Below are positions 50,669-60,255 of a stretch of 64,000 nucleotides of DNA, one piece after another (the first letter of the stretch is position 1; each line of letters opens with the position of its first letter). Source of the DNA: Achromobacter sp. UMC71 (lineage in GTDB: Bacteria > Pseudomonadota > Gammaproteobacteria > Burkholderiales > Burkholderiaceae_B). Where the stretch lies: the NCBI RefSeq assembly GCF_014170305.1, contig NZ_LZZT01000018.1:62001-126000 (forward strand), written 5' to 3'. The notes below the pieces were generated by a model, which made no database searches, had not been told where the DNA came from, and was given only the letters and a program-made list of their open reading frames with translations. Both the position numbers and the translations under genes were made by a program.

Positions 50669-50983
50669 ATGCGCTACCTTGTCTGGGCCCTGCGATTGCT
50701 CGTGTTCGTGGCGGTATTGATGTTCGCGCTGAAGAACACCGATCCCGTCGCCGTGAAGTTCTACGCCGATTATGTCGTGCAGGATGTGCCGCTGATCGTC
50801 GTCATGCTGGTGGTCTTCGTGGTGGGCGCCCTGTTCGGCTTGCTCCTGACCGTGCCCGCCGCCATGCGCCGCCGCCGCGAAGCGATTCGCCTGCGCCGCG
50901 AACTCGACCGCGTCCAGGCTGCCGTCAACGGCACCCCGCCGGTCGTGCCGCCGGAAGCCGTCGCCCCGATGTCGCCGCTGTAA
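50669..50983 (+). CDS. lapA: LapA-family inner-membrane protein (DUF1049)
   Basis: 104 residues. Two membrane helices (about 4-20 and 42-64) with the family pattern FALKNTDPVAVKFY between them, followed by a basic helix RRRREAIRLRRELDRVQ. LapA works with LapB in controlling LPS amount through FtsH/LpxC. The SD (TAGGAG) precedes ATG. lapB starts 60 bases later. Confidence 0.88.
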   Translation: MRYLVWALRLLVFVAVLMFALKNTDPVAVKFYADYVVQDVPLIVVMLVVFVVGALFGLLLTVPAAMRRRREAIRLRRELDRVQAAVNGTPPVVPPEAVAPMSPL

Positions 50984-51043
50984 TGGCGCCGCGCCGTCGG
51001 CAAGCCCTTATTCCCGTATTGAATTACCGCAAGAGCCCGCACA

Positions 51044-52261
51044 GTGGATTTTGAACCTTGGTGGTTGATATTCGTGCCGGTGTTGTTCGCGCTTGGCTGG
51101 CTGGCCGCGCGCTTCGACATCCGGCAGATGCTCCGGGAAACCCGCAGCCTGCCCGATTCGTATTTCCGGGGCCTGAACTTCCTGCTTAACGAGCAGCCCG
51201 ACCGCGCCATCGATGCGTTCGTCGAAGTGGCCAAGCTCGATCCCGAAACCACCGAGCTGCACTTCGCGCTCGGCAGCCTGTTCCGCCGCCGCGGCGAAAT
51301 GGAACGCGCCATCCGGGTGCACCAGAGCCTGCTGAACCGTTCCGACCTGCCGGCGGCCGAACGCGAGCATGCCCAGCATGAATTGGCGCAGGATTTTCTC
51401 AAGGCCGGCATGCTGGACCGTGCCGAAAGCGGGTTCGAGCAGCTCAAGGACACCCGCTACGCCTTACCCGCGTTGCGCTCGCTGATCCGCATCTTCGAAT
51501 CGGAACACGATTGGCCGCGCGCCATCGAGGCCGTCAAGACGCTGCATGGCCTGGTCGACGAGCCGGTGCCGCAGATCGTGCATTACTACTGCGAGCAGGC
51601 CGCTACGGCACTGGCGGCCAAGCCGCCCAATGTCGACGCCGCCCATACCGCGCTGGACGCCGCCGACCATGCCTTGTCGACCGCCGATGCCGGCATGTCG
51701 AGCAAGGGGGCGATGGTGCGCACCGCGATGCTGCGCGCACGCCTGGCCTTGCTTGAACAAGACCCCAAGCGCGAGCGGTTGTACCTGGAGTCGGTCATGA
51801 CCGACGCGCCCGAGTACGCCGGACTGGTGGCCGAGCAGTTGCTCGCCAACTACCGCACCGCGGGCCAGGCCCAGGCCGGCCTGGAATTGCTGCAACGGCA
51901 GTACGCGCGGCATGCCTCGCTCGACCTGTTCAATGTCGTATTCCGTGAATTGCGCGTGCAGCAAGGATCCGCGCCGGCCTGGGCGTTTGCCCGCGGCGCC
52001 TTGCGCAGCCATCCTTCGCTGCTGGGCCTGGACCGCCTGCTCGAGGCCGAACTCGCCAATGGCGAAGGCGCCGCCGAGCAAGGCCCCGTGCCCGGCGCCG
52101 ACCTCACGCTGCTGCGCAGCCTGATCCACAAGCATACGCAACGTCTGGACCGCTACGCGTGCCGGAGCTGCGGTTTTCAAGCGCGCCGCTTCTATTGGCA
52201 ATGCCCCGGCTGCAATGCCTGGGAGACCTACGCGCCGCGCCGTCTGGAAGAACTTGAATGA
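51044..52261 (+). CDS. lapB: LPS assembly protein LapB
   Basis: 405 residues from a GTG start (MDFEPWWLIFVPVLFALGWL, N-terminal membrane anchor). Then TPR repeats (YFRGLNFLLNEQPDRAIDAF and following) and a C-terminal rubredoxin-like zinc site (CRSCGF...WQCPGCNAWET). LapB adapts LpxC to FtsH proteolysis so that LPS synthesis stays in balance. The stop overlaps the hldA start (ATGA), tying LPS control to heptose synthesis. Confidence 0.95.
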   Translation: MDFEPWWLIFVPVLFALGWLAARFDIRQMLRETRSLPDSYFRGLNFLLNEQPDRAIDAFVEVAKLDPETTELHFALGSLFRRRGEMERAIRVHQSLLNRSDLPAAEREHAQHELAQDFLKAGMLDRAESGFEQLKDTRYALPALRSLIRIFESEHDWPRAIEAVKTLHGLVDEPVPQIVHYYCEQAATALAAKPPNVDAAHTALDAADHALSTADAGMSSKGAMVRTAMLRARLALLEQDPKRERLYLESVMTDAPEYAGLVAEQLLANYRTAGQAQAGLELLQRQYARHASLDLFNVVFRELRVQQGSAPAWAFARGALRSHPSLLGLDRLLEAELANGEGAAEQGPVPGADLTLLRSLIHKHTQRLDRYACRSCGFQARRFYWQCPGCNAWETYAPRRLEELE

Positions 52262-53199
52262 AGCCATTTCCCGCCGAATCCATTTCACATAGCCGCGTGC
52301 TCGTGGTGGGCGACGTCATGCTGGACCGCTATTGGTTCGGCGAGGTGGAACGCATTTCGCCGGAAGCGCCGGTCCCGGTGGTGCGCGTGGCGCGCCGCGA
52401 AGACCGTCTGGGCGGCGCGGCCAACGTGGCGCGCAACGTCGCGGCGCTGGGCGGCCACGTCACCCTGGTGGGGGTGCTGGGCGAAGACGAAGCCGGCGAT
52501 AGCGTGCGCCGCCTGTCGGCCGAAGCTGGCATCCAGGCCGACCTGCTCACCGACCGCAGCCTGCACACTACCCTGAAAATGCGCGTGCTGGGCCGCCAGC
52601 AGCAGCTGTTGCGGGTGGATTTCGAGCAGCACCCGGCCCAGGAAGCGCTGGACGGCATCGATGCCGCCCTGGCGCGCCATCTGGCCAACCACGACATCGT
52701 GGTGCTGTCGGATTACGCCAAGGGTGTGCTGGCGCGGGTCGAATCGCTGATCGGGCTGGCGCGCGGCGCCGGCATCCCGGTGCTGGTCGACCCCAAGGGC
52801 GACGACTACTCGCGCTACCGCGGTGCGACGCTGGTCACCCCCAATCGTTCCGAAATGCAGCAGGCCGTGGGCCGCTGGAATTCCGAAGCCGAACTTACCG
52901 GTCGGGCGCAGCGTTTGCGCGCCGATCTGGACCTGGAAGCCTTGCTCGTGACGCGTTCCGAGCAGGGCATGACTTTGTTTACCGACACGGGCCGCGAACA
53001 TATCGACGCGCAGGCGCATGAGGTGTTCGACGTATCCGGCGCGGGCGATACCGTGCTGGCCACGCTGGCCGTCTCGCGCGCCATCGGCTTGCCCTGGGTG
53101 GATGCCATGGGCTGGGCCAACCGGGCCGGCGGCATCGCCGTGGGCAAGCTGGGCACGTCCGTCGTCACCGCCGCCGAATTGGCAGGAGAACTCTCATGA
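52258..53199 (+). CDS. hldA: D-glycero-beta-D-manno-heptose-7-phosphate kinase
   Basis: 313 residues. RfaE domain I of the PfkB sugar-kinase fold: [57 protein letters not shown] and [15 protein letters not shown]. The C-terminal adenylyltransferase domain of bifunctional HldE is absent, so hldC should be separate and lies outside the window. Overlaps lapB and hldD by 4 bases each. Confidence 0.93.
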   Translation: MKPFPAESISHSRVLVVGDVMLDRYWFGEVERISPEAPVPVVRVARREDRLGGAANVARNVAALGGHVTLVGVLGEDEAGDSVRRLSAEAGIQADLLTDRSLHTTLKMRVLGRQQQLLRVDFEQHPAQEALDGIDAALARHLANHDIVVLSDYAKGVLARVESLIGLARGAGIPVLVDPKGDDYSRYRGATLVTPNRSEMQQAVGRWNSEAELTGRAQRLRADLDLEALLVTRSEQGMTLFTDTGREHIDAQAHEVFDVSGAGDTVLATLAVSRAIGLPWVDAMGWANRAGGIAVGKLGTSVVTAAELAGELS

Positions 53200-54185
53200 T
53201 CGTCGTAACCGGAGCCGCGGGCTTCATTGGCAGCAACCTGGTGCGGGGCCTGAACCGCCGCGGCATCCAGGACATCATCGCGGTGGACGACCTGACCGAA
53301 GGCGACAAGTTCGTCAATCTGGTCGACTGCAAGATCGCCGACTACATGGACAAGGACGACTTCCGCCGCCGTGTCGCCGACGGCAGCCTGCCGGAAATCC
53401 GCGCGGTGCTGCACCAGGGCGCGTGCTCGGACACCACCGAGCGCAACGGCCGTTACATGCTCGACAACAACTACCGCGTCACGCTTGAGCTGTTCGAGTT
53501 CTGCCAGGCGCGCCGCATCCCGTTCCTGTATGCCTCGTCGGCTGCCGTCTACGGCGGTTCGTCGGTCTACGTCGAAGACCCGGCCAACGAAGGGCCGCTG
53601 AACGTCTACGGCTATTCCAAGCTGCTGTTCGACCAGGTGCTGCGCACCCGCATGGATAGCCTGACCGCGCAGGTCGTGGGCCTGCGCTATTTCAACGTCT
53701 ATGGCCCGCATGAGCAGCACAAGGGGCGCATGGCGTCGGTGGCATTCCACAACATGAACCAGTTCCTGGAACACGGCCACGTACGCCTGTTCGCGGGCTG
53801 GGACGGCTACGTGGACGGCGGCCAGAGCCGTGACTTCATCTCGGTCGAAGACGTGGTGGCCGTGAACCTGCATTTCCTGGACCATCCGGAACAGTCTGGC
53901 ATCTTCAATTGCGGCACGGGCCGCGCGCAGCCGTTCAACGACGTCGCCGCGGCGGTCGTGAACACCCTGCGCGCCGAGCGCGGCGAAGCGCAACTGACGC
54001 TGGCCCAACTGGTCGAACTGGACCTGATCCGCTACATCCCGTTCCCCGACGACCTGAAGGGCCGCTACCAGAGTTATACCCAGGCCGACGTAAGCCAACT
54101 GCGCGCAGCCGGCTTTGCCGCCCCCATGCGCGACGTGCAGACCGGCGTGGCCGAGTACGTGCGCTACTGGCGCGCCCGCAAGTAA
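53196..54185 (+). CDS. hldD: ADP-L-glycero-D-manno-heptose 6-epimerase
   Basis: 329 residues of the extended SDR fold. [20 protein letters not shown], the [19 protein letters not shown] segment, catalytic [12 protein letters not shown] and [17 protein letters not shown]. Converts ADP-D-glycero- to ADP-L-glycero-D-manno-heptose for the LPS inner core. Last gene of the lapA-lapB-hldA-hldD run; a strong terminator follows. Confidence 0.96.
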   Translation: MIVVTGAAGFIGSNLVRGLNRRGIQDIIAVDDLTEGDKFVNLVDCKIADYMDKDDFRRRVADGSLPEIRAVLHQGACSDTTERNGRYMLDNNYRVTLELFEFCQARRIPFLYASSAAVYGGSSVYVEDPANEGPLNVYGYSKLLFDQVLRTRMDSLTAQVVGLRYFNVYGPHEQHKGRMASVAFHNMNQFLEHGHVRLFAGWDGYVDGGQSRDFISVEDVVAVNLHFLDHPEQSGIFNCGTGRAQPFNDVAAAVVNTLRAERGEAQLTLAQLVELDLIRYIPFPDDLKGRYQSYTQADVSQLRAAGFAAPMRDVQTGVAEYVRYWRARK

Positions 54186-54270
54186 GGCGGCGGCGCATCC
54201 GCCGGCAACAGCGGGCTTCGGTGGACGGGCGGCGCAAGATCCACCGCGGCAATCCACCGGCCCTTATCTG

Positions 54271-54300
54271 AAAAGCCACCGCTTGCCGGTGGTTTTTTTT
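54271..54300 (+). terminator. intrinsic terminator after hldD
   Basis: CCACCG / CGGTGG stem with a CTTGC loop, extended by A-T pairs, followed by eight T residues. Confidence 0.92.
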
Positions 54301-54424
54301 CGCCCTTGCTGGTTGCCGAGGTGGATCGATCCGTTCACTGCGCATGCTTGCGCCGGGCCCAGCGGGCAATGATCAGGTCGTGGCGGAACAGCCGTTGCGC
54401 CGCGCCTTACCTGGAGACCTGATC

Positions 54425-54961
54425 ATGAATCCCTTTTTGCATTCCACGCTAGCCGGTCACCTGTCCGCCGCGCCCTGGCGCCGGCTGCGCCGGCAGGCCG
54501 CCACGCGCGGCGGGCGGCGCGCGTGGCGCCAAGCGCTGGGCGTGGCGTTGCTGGCGGCCGGCATGGCACATGCGCCGGCGCAGGCGCTGGACGTCAACGG
54601 CGCCACCACGCAGCAGCTGGAGGGCATCCGCGGCATCGGCCCCCGCACGGCGGAAACCATCGTGCGCGAACGCGATCGGGCCGGTAAATTCGATTCGCTG
54701 CAGGACCTGGCCGAACGGGTGCGCGGCATCAGCCAGAAAAAGGCCGAGGCGCTGGAAGCTGCCGGGTTGACGGTAGGGGCCGGCGGGTCTGCACCCAAAG
54801 CCGGGCCGGCTCCCAGTGGCGGAACAGGGGCCGCCGGCACAAAGGCGGCGGCACCTGCGCAGGGCGACGCCAAGGCGGCCGTACCCGGCGCGGGCGCGGC
54901 CAAGGCGGGCGCTTCGCGACAGGCGAGCAAGCCTGCTTCGACGGCCCGGCCGCGGCCCTGA
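54425..54961 (+). CDS. ComEA-like helix-hairpin-helix protein
   Basis: 178 residues. The N-terminus is Arg-rich (PWRRLRRQAATRGGRRAWR), followed by a hydrophobic segment (ALGVALLAAGMAHA), which suggests a signal peptide or anchor. Residues about 55-118 form two helix-hairpin-helix motifs (LEGIRGIGPRTAETIV; GISQKKAEALEAAGL), the ComEA DNA-binding fold. A Gly/Ala/Pro/Lys-rich low-complexity tail (about 120-178) follows. ComEA captures DNA in the periplasm of transformable bacteria; competence in this organism is not shown. Start at 54425. Confidence 0.78.
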   Translation: MNPFLHSTLAGHLSAAPWRRLRRQAATRGGRRAWRQALGVALLAAGMAHAPAQALDVNGATTQQLEGIRGIGPRTAETIVRERDRAGKFDSLQDLAERVRGISQKKAEALEAAGLTVGAGGSAPKAGPAPSGGTGAAGTKAAAPAQGDAKAAVPGAGAAKAGASRQASKPASTARPRP

Positions 54962-55071
54962 TTTTTGACGAGGCGCTGGGAATGGGGCCGGCTCGCCGGT
55001 CCGGTCTGAACCCCTGGCGCGAGCGCGGCTTTTGGCCGTGCCTGGCACCGGGGAGAGTTATGATCGGCAGC

Positions 55072-55980
55072 ATGACTACTACCTATCCCACCATCGAGCA
55101 AACCGTCGGCAACACGCCGCTGGTGCGCCTGCAGCGCATTCCCGGAGCCGCGGGCGCCGCGCGGGGCAACGTCATCCTGGCCAAGCTGGAAGGCAACAAC
55201 CCCGCGGGGTCGGTGAAAGACCGCCCGGCGCTCTCCATGATCAAGCATGCCGAAGCGCGTGGCGACATCAAGCCCGGCGATACGCTGATCGAAGCCACTA
55301 GCGGTAACACGGGCATCGCGCTGGCCATGGCGGCCGCCATGCGCGGCTACCGCATGATCCTGATCATGCCCGACAACCTGTCGGTGGAACGCCGCGCGGC
55401 CATGGCGGCCTACGGCGCCGAGTTGATCCTGACGCCGGCCGACAAGGGCGGCATGGAATACGCGCGCGACCTGGCCACCGAAATGCAGGCCGATGGCCGC
55501 GGCGTGGTGCTGGATCAGTTCGCCAACCCCGACAATCCGCGTGCGCACATCGAAACCACCGGCCCTGAAATCTGGAACCAGACCGATGGCCGTGTCACGC
55601 ACTTCGTCAGCGCCATGGGCACGACCGGCACGATCATGGGGGTCTCGACCTACCTGAAGTCGCGCAACCCGGCGGTGCAGGTGGTGGGCGCGCAGCCAGC
55701 CGAAGGCTCGTCCATTCCCGGCATCCGCAAGTGGCCGGAAGCCTACTTGCCCAAGATCTTCGATCGCAGCCGCGTGGATGCCTACGAATCCATCGAGCAG
55801 GCCGAGGCCGAGGTCATGGCGCGCCGCCTGGCCTCGGAAGAGGGCATCTTCGGCGGCATTTCCTCGGCCGGCGCCCTGGTCGCAGCCTTGCGCGTGGCCG
55901 AGCGTGTCAATGACGCGACCATCGTGTTCATCGTTTGCGATCGCGGCGACCGCTACCTGTCCACGGGCGTCTTCAACTGA
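55072..55980 (+). CDS. cysM: cysteine synthase B
   Basis: 302 residues from ATG 55072 (MTTTYPTIEQTVGNTPLVRL); ATG 55060 is an alternative with a closer GGGGAG. PLP-Lys in NNPAGSVKDRPA, TSGNTGIALA and GTTGTIMGVS, all O-acetylserine sulfhydrylase motifs. The GIRKWPEAYLPKIF segment and length are typical of CysM, which can use thiosulfate as well as sulfide. It stands alone between the ComEA-like gene and a terminator. Confidence 0.93.
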   Translation: MTTTYPTIEQTVGNTPLVRLQRIPGAAGAARGNVILAKLEGNNPAGSVKDRPALSMIKHAEARGDIKPGDTLIEATSGNTGIALAMAAAMRGYRMILIMPDNLSVERRAAMAAYGAELILTPADKGGMEYARDLATEMQADGRGVVLDQFANPDNPRAHIETTGPEIWNQTDGRVTHFVSAMGTTGTIMGVSTYLKSRNPAVQVVGAQPAEGSSIPGIRKWPEAYLPKIFDRSRVDAYESIEQAEAEVMARRLASEEGIFGGISSAGALVAALRVAERVNDATIVFIVCDRGDRYLSTGVFN

Positions 55981-56015
55981 TTGCACCCATGGGGCCGCCA
56001 TGTGATGCGGCTTCC

Positions 56016-56062
56016 AAAAAAACGCCCCGCGAACCGGAGATGATCCGGTTGGCGGGGCGTTT
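56016..56062. terminator. bidirectional terminator between cysM and the Bug receptor gene
   Basis: An 18-base arm (56020-56037) pairs with 56045-56062 with one mismatch around an AGATGAT loop. A7 on the left gives a T run for minus-strand transcripts; the plus side has TTT. Confidence 0.85.
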
Positions 56063-56091
56063 GCGTTCAGGCCGCGGCAGGCCCCTGGCGC

Positions 56092-57072
56092 TTATTCGGG
56101 CTGGATGTTGGCGTCTTTCATGACCTTGATCCAGCGCGCGCTTTCGGCCAGGTTGAAGGCTTCGGCTTCCTGGTAGCTCATGCTGCTGGGCAGGGTGCCT
56201 TGCGATTTCAGCGCTTCGACCACCTTGGGCGATTGCGACGCTTCGATCATGGCCTTGTTCAGCTTGGCGATGACGGGCTCGGGCGTGTCCTTGGGCACCC
56301 ACATGCCGTACCAGGTGACGATGTCAAAACCCGGCAGGCCGTTTTCGGCGATGGTGGGCACGTCGGGCAGTTCGGCCAGGCGGGTCTTGGTGGTGACGGC
56401 CAGCGGGCGCACCTTGCCGCTCTGGATCAGGGGGAGGGCGGGAGCCAGCGGCGCGTACATGAGGTCGACGTGGCCGCCGGCCACGTCCGTCAGGGCCGGG
56501 CTGCTGCCGCGGTAGCCCACGTGCGAGATCGACGCCTTGGTGGTGGTGTTGATCAGCTCGCCGGCCAGGTGCGGCAGGGTTGCCACGCCGGGCGAGGCGA
56601 AGCTCAGCGTGCCAGGCTGGGCCTTGGCCTGGGCGATCAGTTCGCCGAAAGTCTTGAATTTCGAGTCGGGCGGAACCACGGCCACCATGGGCACCGTGCC
56701 CAGCACGCCGACCATGCGGAAGTCCTTGATCGGATCGAAGGTCAGGCTCTTGAACTGTGCGGGGTAGATGCCCTGCACGGACGGGTTCATCAGCACCGTG
56801 TAGCCGTCGGCGGGGGCGCGAGCCACCTGGGCGGCGCCAATGGTGCCGCTGGCGCCGGGTCGGCTTTCGATCACCAGCGGGTGGCCCAGGATTTCTCCCA
56901 TGCGCACCGCGATCACCCGGCCCACCACGTCGGTCGGGCCGCCAGCGGCCCACGGCATGATCACGCGGATCGGCTTGTCGGGATAGGCGTCCTGCGCCTG
57001 CGCGGCGGCCAGGGGCAGGGCTCCGATGGCGATCGCCGAGCATGCCGCGGCGAGCAAACTGCGCTTGTTCAT
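56092..57072 (-). CDS. Bug/TctC-family periplasmic solute-binding receptor
   Basis: 326 residues with a signal peptide (to AQA-QD). YPDKPIRVIMPWAAGGPTDVVGR, RPGASGTIGAAQVARAPADGYT, SFASPGVATLPHLAGEL and HVGYRGSSPALTDV fit the Bug family, hugely expanded in Bordetella and Achromobacter. Most Bug proteins are orphans without TctAB permease genes, as here; the ligand is probably a small carboxylate. Its start overlaps the stop of an IclR regulator gene (ATGA), so the two are co-transcribed and may sense the same compound. Confidence 0.9.
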   Translation of the reverse strand: MNKRSLLAAACSAIAIGALPLAAAQAQDAYPDKPIRVIMPWAAGGPTDVVGRVIAVRMGEILGHPLVIESRPGASGTIGAAQVARAPADGYTVLMNPSVQGIYPAQFKSLTFDPIKDFRMVGVLGTVPMVAVVPPDSKFKTFGELIAQAKAQPGTLSFASPGVATLPHLAGELINTTTKASISHVGYRGSSPALTDVAGGHVDLMYAPLAPALPLIQSGKVRPLAVTTKTRLAELPDVPTIAENGLPGFDIVTWYGMWVPKDTPEPVIAKLNKAMIEASQSPKVVEALKSQGTLPSSMSYQEAEAFNLAESARWIKVMKDANIQPE

Positions 57073-57845
57073 CTGCTGTCTTCTCCTACAAAGGTTAGGT
57101 TGGCCGAGGGCAGGGCGGCGAGCAGCAGCCCCTTGACCTCTTCCAGTTGTTTTCCAGTGGCGGCTTCGTTTTTCTGCATGCGCCCCAAGGGGCCGGCCAC
57201 CACGATGGCGAAGGGTTGCTCATAGGCTCGAAAGCCCAGCGAAATGGACATCACGTCTTCGACGTTCTCGCCGATGGAGCGTTGCCAGCCGCGCTGGATC
57301 CCGGCTTGCAGGTCGCGCTCGAACGCGGTCTGGCTGGTGAGCGTGGTCTCGGTATAGCGGGTGAATCCGGTGTAGGTCTTGAACCATTTCTGGCGTTCGT
57401 CTTCGGTCAGCACCGAGAGCAGGGCCTTGCCGGAGCTGGTGGCGTGCGCCGCCTTGAAGCCGCCTGGCTGGTGCGAGAACCGGATGGTCTGCTTGGATTC
57501 GGCCACGATCAGGTATACGACCTTGTCCTCGGCCAGCTTGGCCAGGAGCGCGGTCTCGCCGGTGATGTCGCGCACGCGCGCCAGCACGGGCTCGATCACC
57601 GCATTCAGGGGATCGCTGCGACAGATCAGCGTGGCGACATGGATCAGCTTCTGGGTCGGGTAGTAGCCGTGCTTCTTGCCGATTTCATAGAGATAGCCGC
57701 GCGCCACCATGGTCTTGAGCAGGCCATGGCAGCTGGACAGTGGAATTTCCATCTGGGCGGCGATTTCGCTGTACAGCAGCGGCTTCTGCGCCTCGGCGAA
57801 GAGGTTCAGGACATCGAGGACCCGGGCGGCTGTTTTCACATCCAT
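57069..57845 (-). CDS. IclR-family transcriptional regulator
   Basis: 258 residues. N-terminal winged HTH (ARVLDVLNLFAEAQKPLLYS, PLSSCHGLLKTMVARGYLY), then the IclR effector domain with GKALLSVLTEDERQKW, GWQRSIGENVEDVMSISLGF and a GPLGRM segment. It likely controls the divergent cyclase gene and its own operon with the Bug receptor; a TTATC-N8-GATAA palindrome lies in the shared 67-base intergenic gap. Confidence 0.92.
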   Translation of the reverse strand: MDVKTAARVLDVLNLFAEAQKPLLYSEIAAQMEIPLSSCHGLLKTMVARGYLYEIGKKHGYYPTQKLIHVATLICRSDPLNAVIEPVLARVRDITGETALLAKLAEDKVVYLIVAESKQTIRFSHQPGGFKAAHATSSGKALLSVLTEDERQKWFKTYTGFTRYTETTLTSQTAFERDLQAGIQRGWQRSIGENVEDVMSISLGFRAYEQPFAIVVAGPLGRMQKNEAATGKQLEEVKGLLLAALPSANLTFVGEDSR

Positions 57846-57852
57846 GATGATA

Positions 57853-57870
57853 TTATCCTATATGTGATAA
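57853..57870. promoter_or_regulatory. candidate IclR operator
   Basis: TTATC-N8-GATAA inverted repeat in the AT-rich gap between the divergent IclR and cyclase genes (57846-57912). Position and symmetry fit an IclR-type operator. Confidence 0.5.
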
Positions 57871-57912
57871 ATTTATGTCAATTCGCAGTTAATCGCCAAG
57901 GAGTTGCGACGC

Positions 57913-58962
57913 ATGAGATGGAAGAATCGTCCCGAGGGATCGAATTGGGGGGACTTCGGCCCTGATGACCAACGAGGTTGCCTGAATTACATCACTACCG
58001 CGAACGTGATGAAGGCGATCCAGGAGGTCCGCGAGGGACTGAGCTTCTGTTTGTCGCTGCCCCTGGATTATCCCGGGGGCAATGGCGTCAATGTGCGGCG
58101 CCTGCCGCCCAAGTTGCGGCCCACCGAGAGGGATGGCGACCAATACCTGAACTTCCCGTTGGGGCGGTTGCGTCCGGGCTGCGTCGACGTGCTGAGCGAC
58201 GACGTGGTCGAGATGAGCCTGCAGTATTCGACGCAATGGGATTCGCTGGCGCACGTGGGCGCGCTGTTCGATGCCAATGGCGATGGCCTGCCCGAGCGCG
58301 TCTATTACAACGGCTACCGGCCCAATGAACACGTGATCGGTCCGGTGGACTATGACGTGGACAACGGTTTCGCCAAGACCGATCTGGGCCTGGGCGGCGC
58401 GTCCAACGCCAAGAAGCTGGACATCACCCATCTGGCTGAATCCTGCCTGCAGAGCCGTGGCGTGATGGTCGACCTGGCCAGGCACTATGGCCGCGAGCAG
58501 AAGGCGGTGGGCTACGACGACCTGATGCGCATCCTGGAAACGGACCGGATCGAGATCGAGCAGGGCGATATCGTGCTGTTCCATACCGAGTTCGGCGATG
58601 CGTTGCTGGAAAAGAACCGCGAGCCCGACCCGCACACGCTGCACGAGATCTGCGCAGGCCTGGACGGCAGCGACGAAAAGCTGCTGCAGTGGATCACTGA
58701 TTCGAAAGTGGCCGCCATGGCGTCGGACAACCATGCGCTGGAGATCTACCCCACGCAAAAGCCCAACGCGTGCTGCGCGGCGCTGCCGCTGCATCATCAT
58801 TGCATCTTCAAACTGGGCATGCCGATCGGCGAGATGTGGTACCTGGGCGGGCTGGCCCGCTGGCTGACCGCCAACGGCCGCAGCCGGTTCCTCTTGACCG
58901 CGCCGCCGCTGAACCTGCCCGGTGCGGTGGGCTCGCCCGCCACGCCGGTGGCCACCGTGTGA
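57913..58962 (+). CDS. cyclase-family hydrolase (PF04199)
   Basis: 349 residues from ATG 57913. WGDFGPDDQRGCLNYIT, EMSLQYSTQWDSLAHVGALFD (replaces the HxGTHxD metal motif by WDSLAHVG), LARHYGREQ and LHHHCIFKLGMPIGEMWYL are typical of the bacterial cyclase/kynurenine-formamidase superfamily, in the WDSLAH branch. Reactions in this branch are mostly uncharacterised hydrolyses of carboxylate derivatives. Controlled presumably by the adjacent IclR regulator, with a Bug receptor on the same locus suggesting uptake and hydrolysis of a plant- or aromatic-derived acid. Confidence 0.85.
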   Translation: MRWKNRPEGSNWGDFGPDDQRGCLNYITTANVMKAIQEVREGLSFCLSLPLDYPGGNGVNVRRLPPKLRPTERDGDQYLNFPLGRLRPGCVDVLSDDVVEMSLQYSTQWDSLAHVGALFDANGDGLPERVYYNGYRPNEHVIGPVDYDVDNGFAKTDLGLGGASNAKKLDITHLAESCLQSRGVMVDLARHYGREQKAVGYDDLMRILETDRIEIEQGDIVLFHTEFGDALLEKNREPDPHTLHEICAGLDGSDEKLLQWITDSKVAAMASDNHALEIYPTQKPNACCAALPLHHHCIFKLGMPIGEMWYLGGLARWLTANGRSRFLLTAPPLNLPGAVGSPATPVATV

Positions 58963-59027
58963 TGGCCGCGGGCAGGGCGGCAATGCGGTAGTGTCAGGCC
59001 GTCAGCTGTGCGGAACAGCAGCCAGGC

Positions 59028-59062
59028 AAGCGGGGCGCCGGGACTTTCCCGCCGCTCCGCTT
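59028..59062. terminator. stem-loop between convergent cyclase and MltB-like genes
   Basis: 15-base arms (59028-59042 and 59048-59062) pair at 13 positions around an ACTTT loop; the plus side is followed by GTCTTT. Probable terminator of the cyclase gene. Confidence 0.45.
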
Positions 59063-59081
59063 GTCTTTGCGTCTGGTGCCG

Positions 59082-60236
59082 TCAACGGGCGACCCGCGCC
59101 TCGATCTCGCTGGCCAGGTCGGCCACCGCGGTGGCATAGAAGTAGCTGCGGTTGTACTTGGTCAGCGCGAAGAAGTTGGGCGTGCCGACCCGGTACTGCG
59201 CGGTGCCGCGGGCTTCTTCCACCAGGTCCACGATGCCCATCGGCTGGCTGCTCCAGCCGGCGCTCGAGGCGCCCGGCTGCAGCCGGGCGCCGGCCGCGGT
59301 CAGGGAGTTCCAGGTCTGCTTGGGCTCCAGGCCGCCGTCGACCAGGGCGGTGGGATCCGCCGGCAACGCCACCGGCGCAAACACCGGCAGGCCGCGCTGC
59401 CAGCCGTGCTGGGACAGGAAGCTGCCGACCGACATGATCGCGTCGCGGGTGTTGTTGGTCAGATCGATATGGCCGCTGTCGTCGCCATCCACCGCGTAGT
59501 GCTTGATGCTGGTGGGCATGAACTGCGGCATGCCGATGGCGCCCGCGTACGAGCCGCGGGTTTCGAGGTCCAGCTTGCCGTTCATCACCAGCGTCAGGAA
59601 ATCCGCCAATTGGCTGCGGAACATGGTGGCGCGTTCGGGCTTGGCGGGATCTGGATAGTCGAAGGCCAGCGTGGCCAGCGCGTCCAGCACCCGGAAATTG
59701 CCCATATTGCGGCCATACAGCGTTTCAACGCCGATGATGGACGCAATGATCGGGGCCGGCACGCCAAAGCGTTGCGCCGCCTGGTTGAGCTGGTCGCGGT
59801 GCTCGTTGTAGAACTCCACCCCCCAGCCGATGCGCTTGGGTTCGACGAAGCGCGAGCGGTAGGTGAGCCAGCTGCGCCAGATTTTCTTGCCAGGGGGCGA
59901 AGGGGCGATCAGGCGCGCCACCGTGGCGTTGTAGCGCGAGCTTTCCAGCGCCGAGACCATGGGCTTGAGCGGCAGATTGCGCTCGGCAGCCAGCGATTCC
60001 GCGAATGTCCGTACCTCGGGCCGCAAGGCGCCACTGGGCGTCAGGGTGGCCGGGCCGTCATCCGCCTGTTCGGGGCCGGGCGTCGGCGCGCTGGGCCCGA
60101 TGCGGATGGGGGCGGTGCCTGTGGCCGCCGGCGGTTGGGCGGCGGACGTGTTTTGGGCGGTGGGAGCGGTGGTGGAGCAGCCGGCCAAGAGGGCCGACAG
60201 GGTGCCGAGTTGCAGTAATCGCCGACAGATGAACAT
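59082..60236 (-). CDS. mltB: membrane-bound lytic murein transglycosylase, MltB-like lipoprotein
   Basis: 384 residues from ATG 60236 (AAGGA SD). Lipobox LLAGC directs lipidation at Cys19. A Pro/Ala-rich linker leads to the catalytic domain: ASIIGVETLYGRNMGNFRVL holds the catalytic Glu; GSYAGAIGMPQFMPTSIKHY follows; C-terminal FALTKYNRSYFYATAVADLA. It cleaves peptidoglycan to 1,6-anhydro products. It diverges from the deacetylase-like gene with only 19 bases between starts, so their promoters must overlap neighbouring coding DNA. Confidence 0.92.
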   Translation of the reverse strand: MFICRRLLQLGTLSALLAGCSTTAPTAQNTSAAQPPAATGTAPIRIGPSAPTPGPEQADDGPATLTPSGALRPEVRTFAESLAAERNLPLKPMVSALESSRYNATVARLIAPSPPGKKIWRSWLTYRSRFVEPKRIGWGVEFYNEHRDQLNQAAQRFGVPAPIIASIIGVETLYGRNMGNFRVLDALATLAFDYPDPAKPERATMFRSQLADFLTLVMNGKLDLETRGSYAGAIGMPQFMPTSIKHYAVDGDDSGHIDLTNNTRDAIMSVGSFLSQHGWQRGLPVFAPVALPADPTALVDGGLEPKQTWNSLTAAGARLQPGASSAGWSSQPMGIVDLVEEARGTAQYRVGTPNFFALTKYNRSYFYATAVADLASEIEARVAR

Positions 60237-60255
60237 AATCTTCCTTATGGAGACC

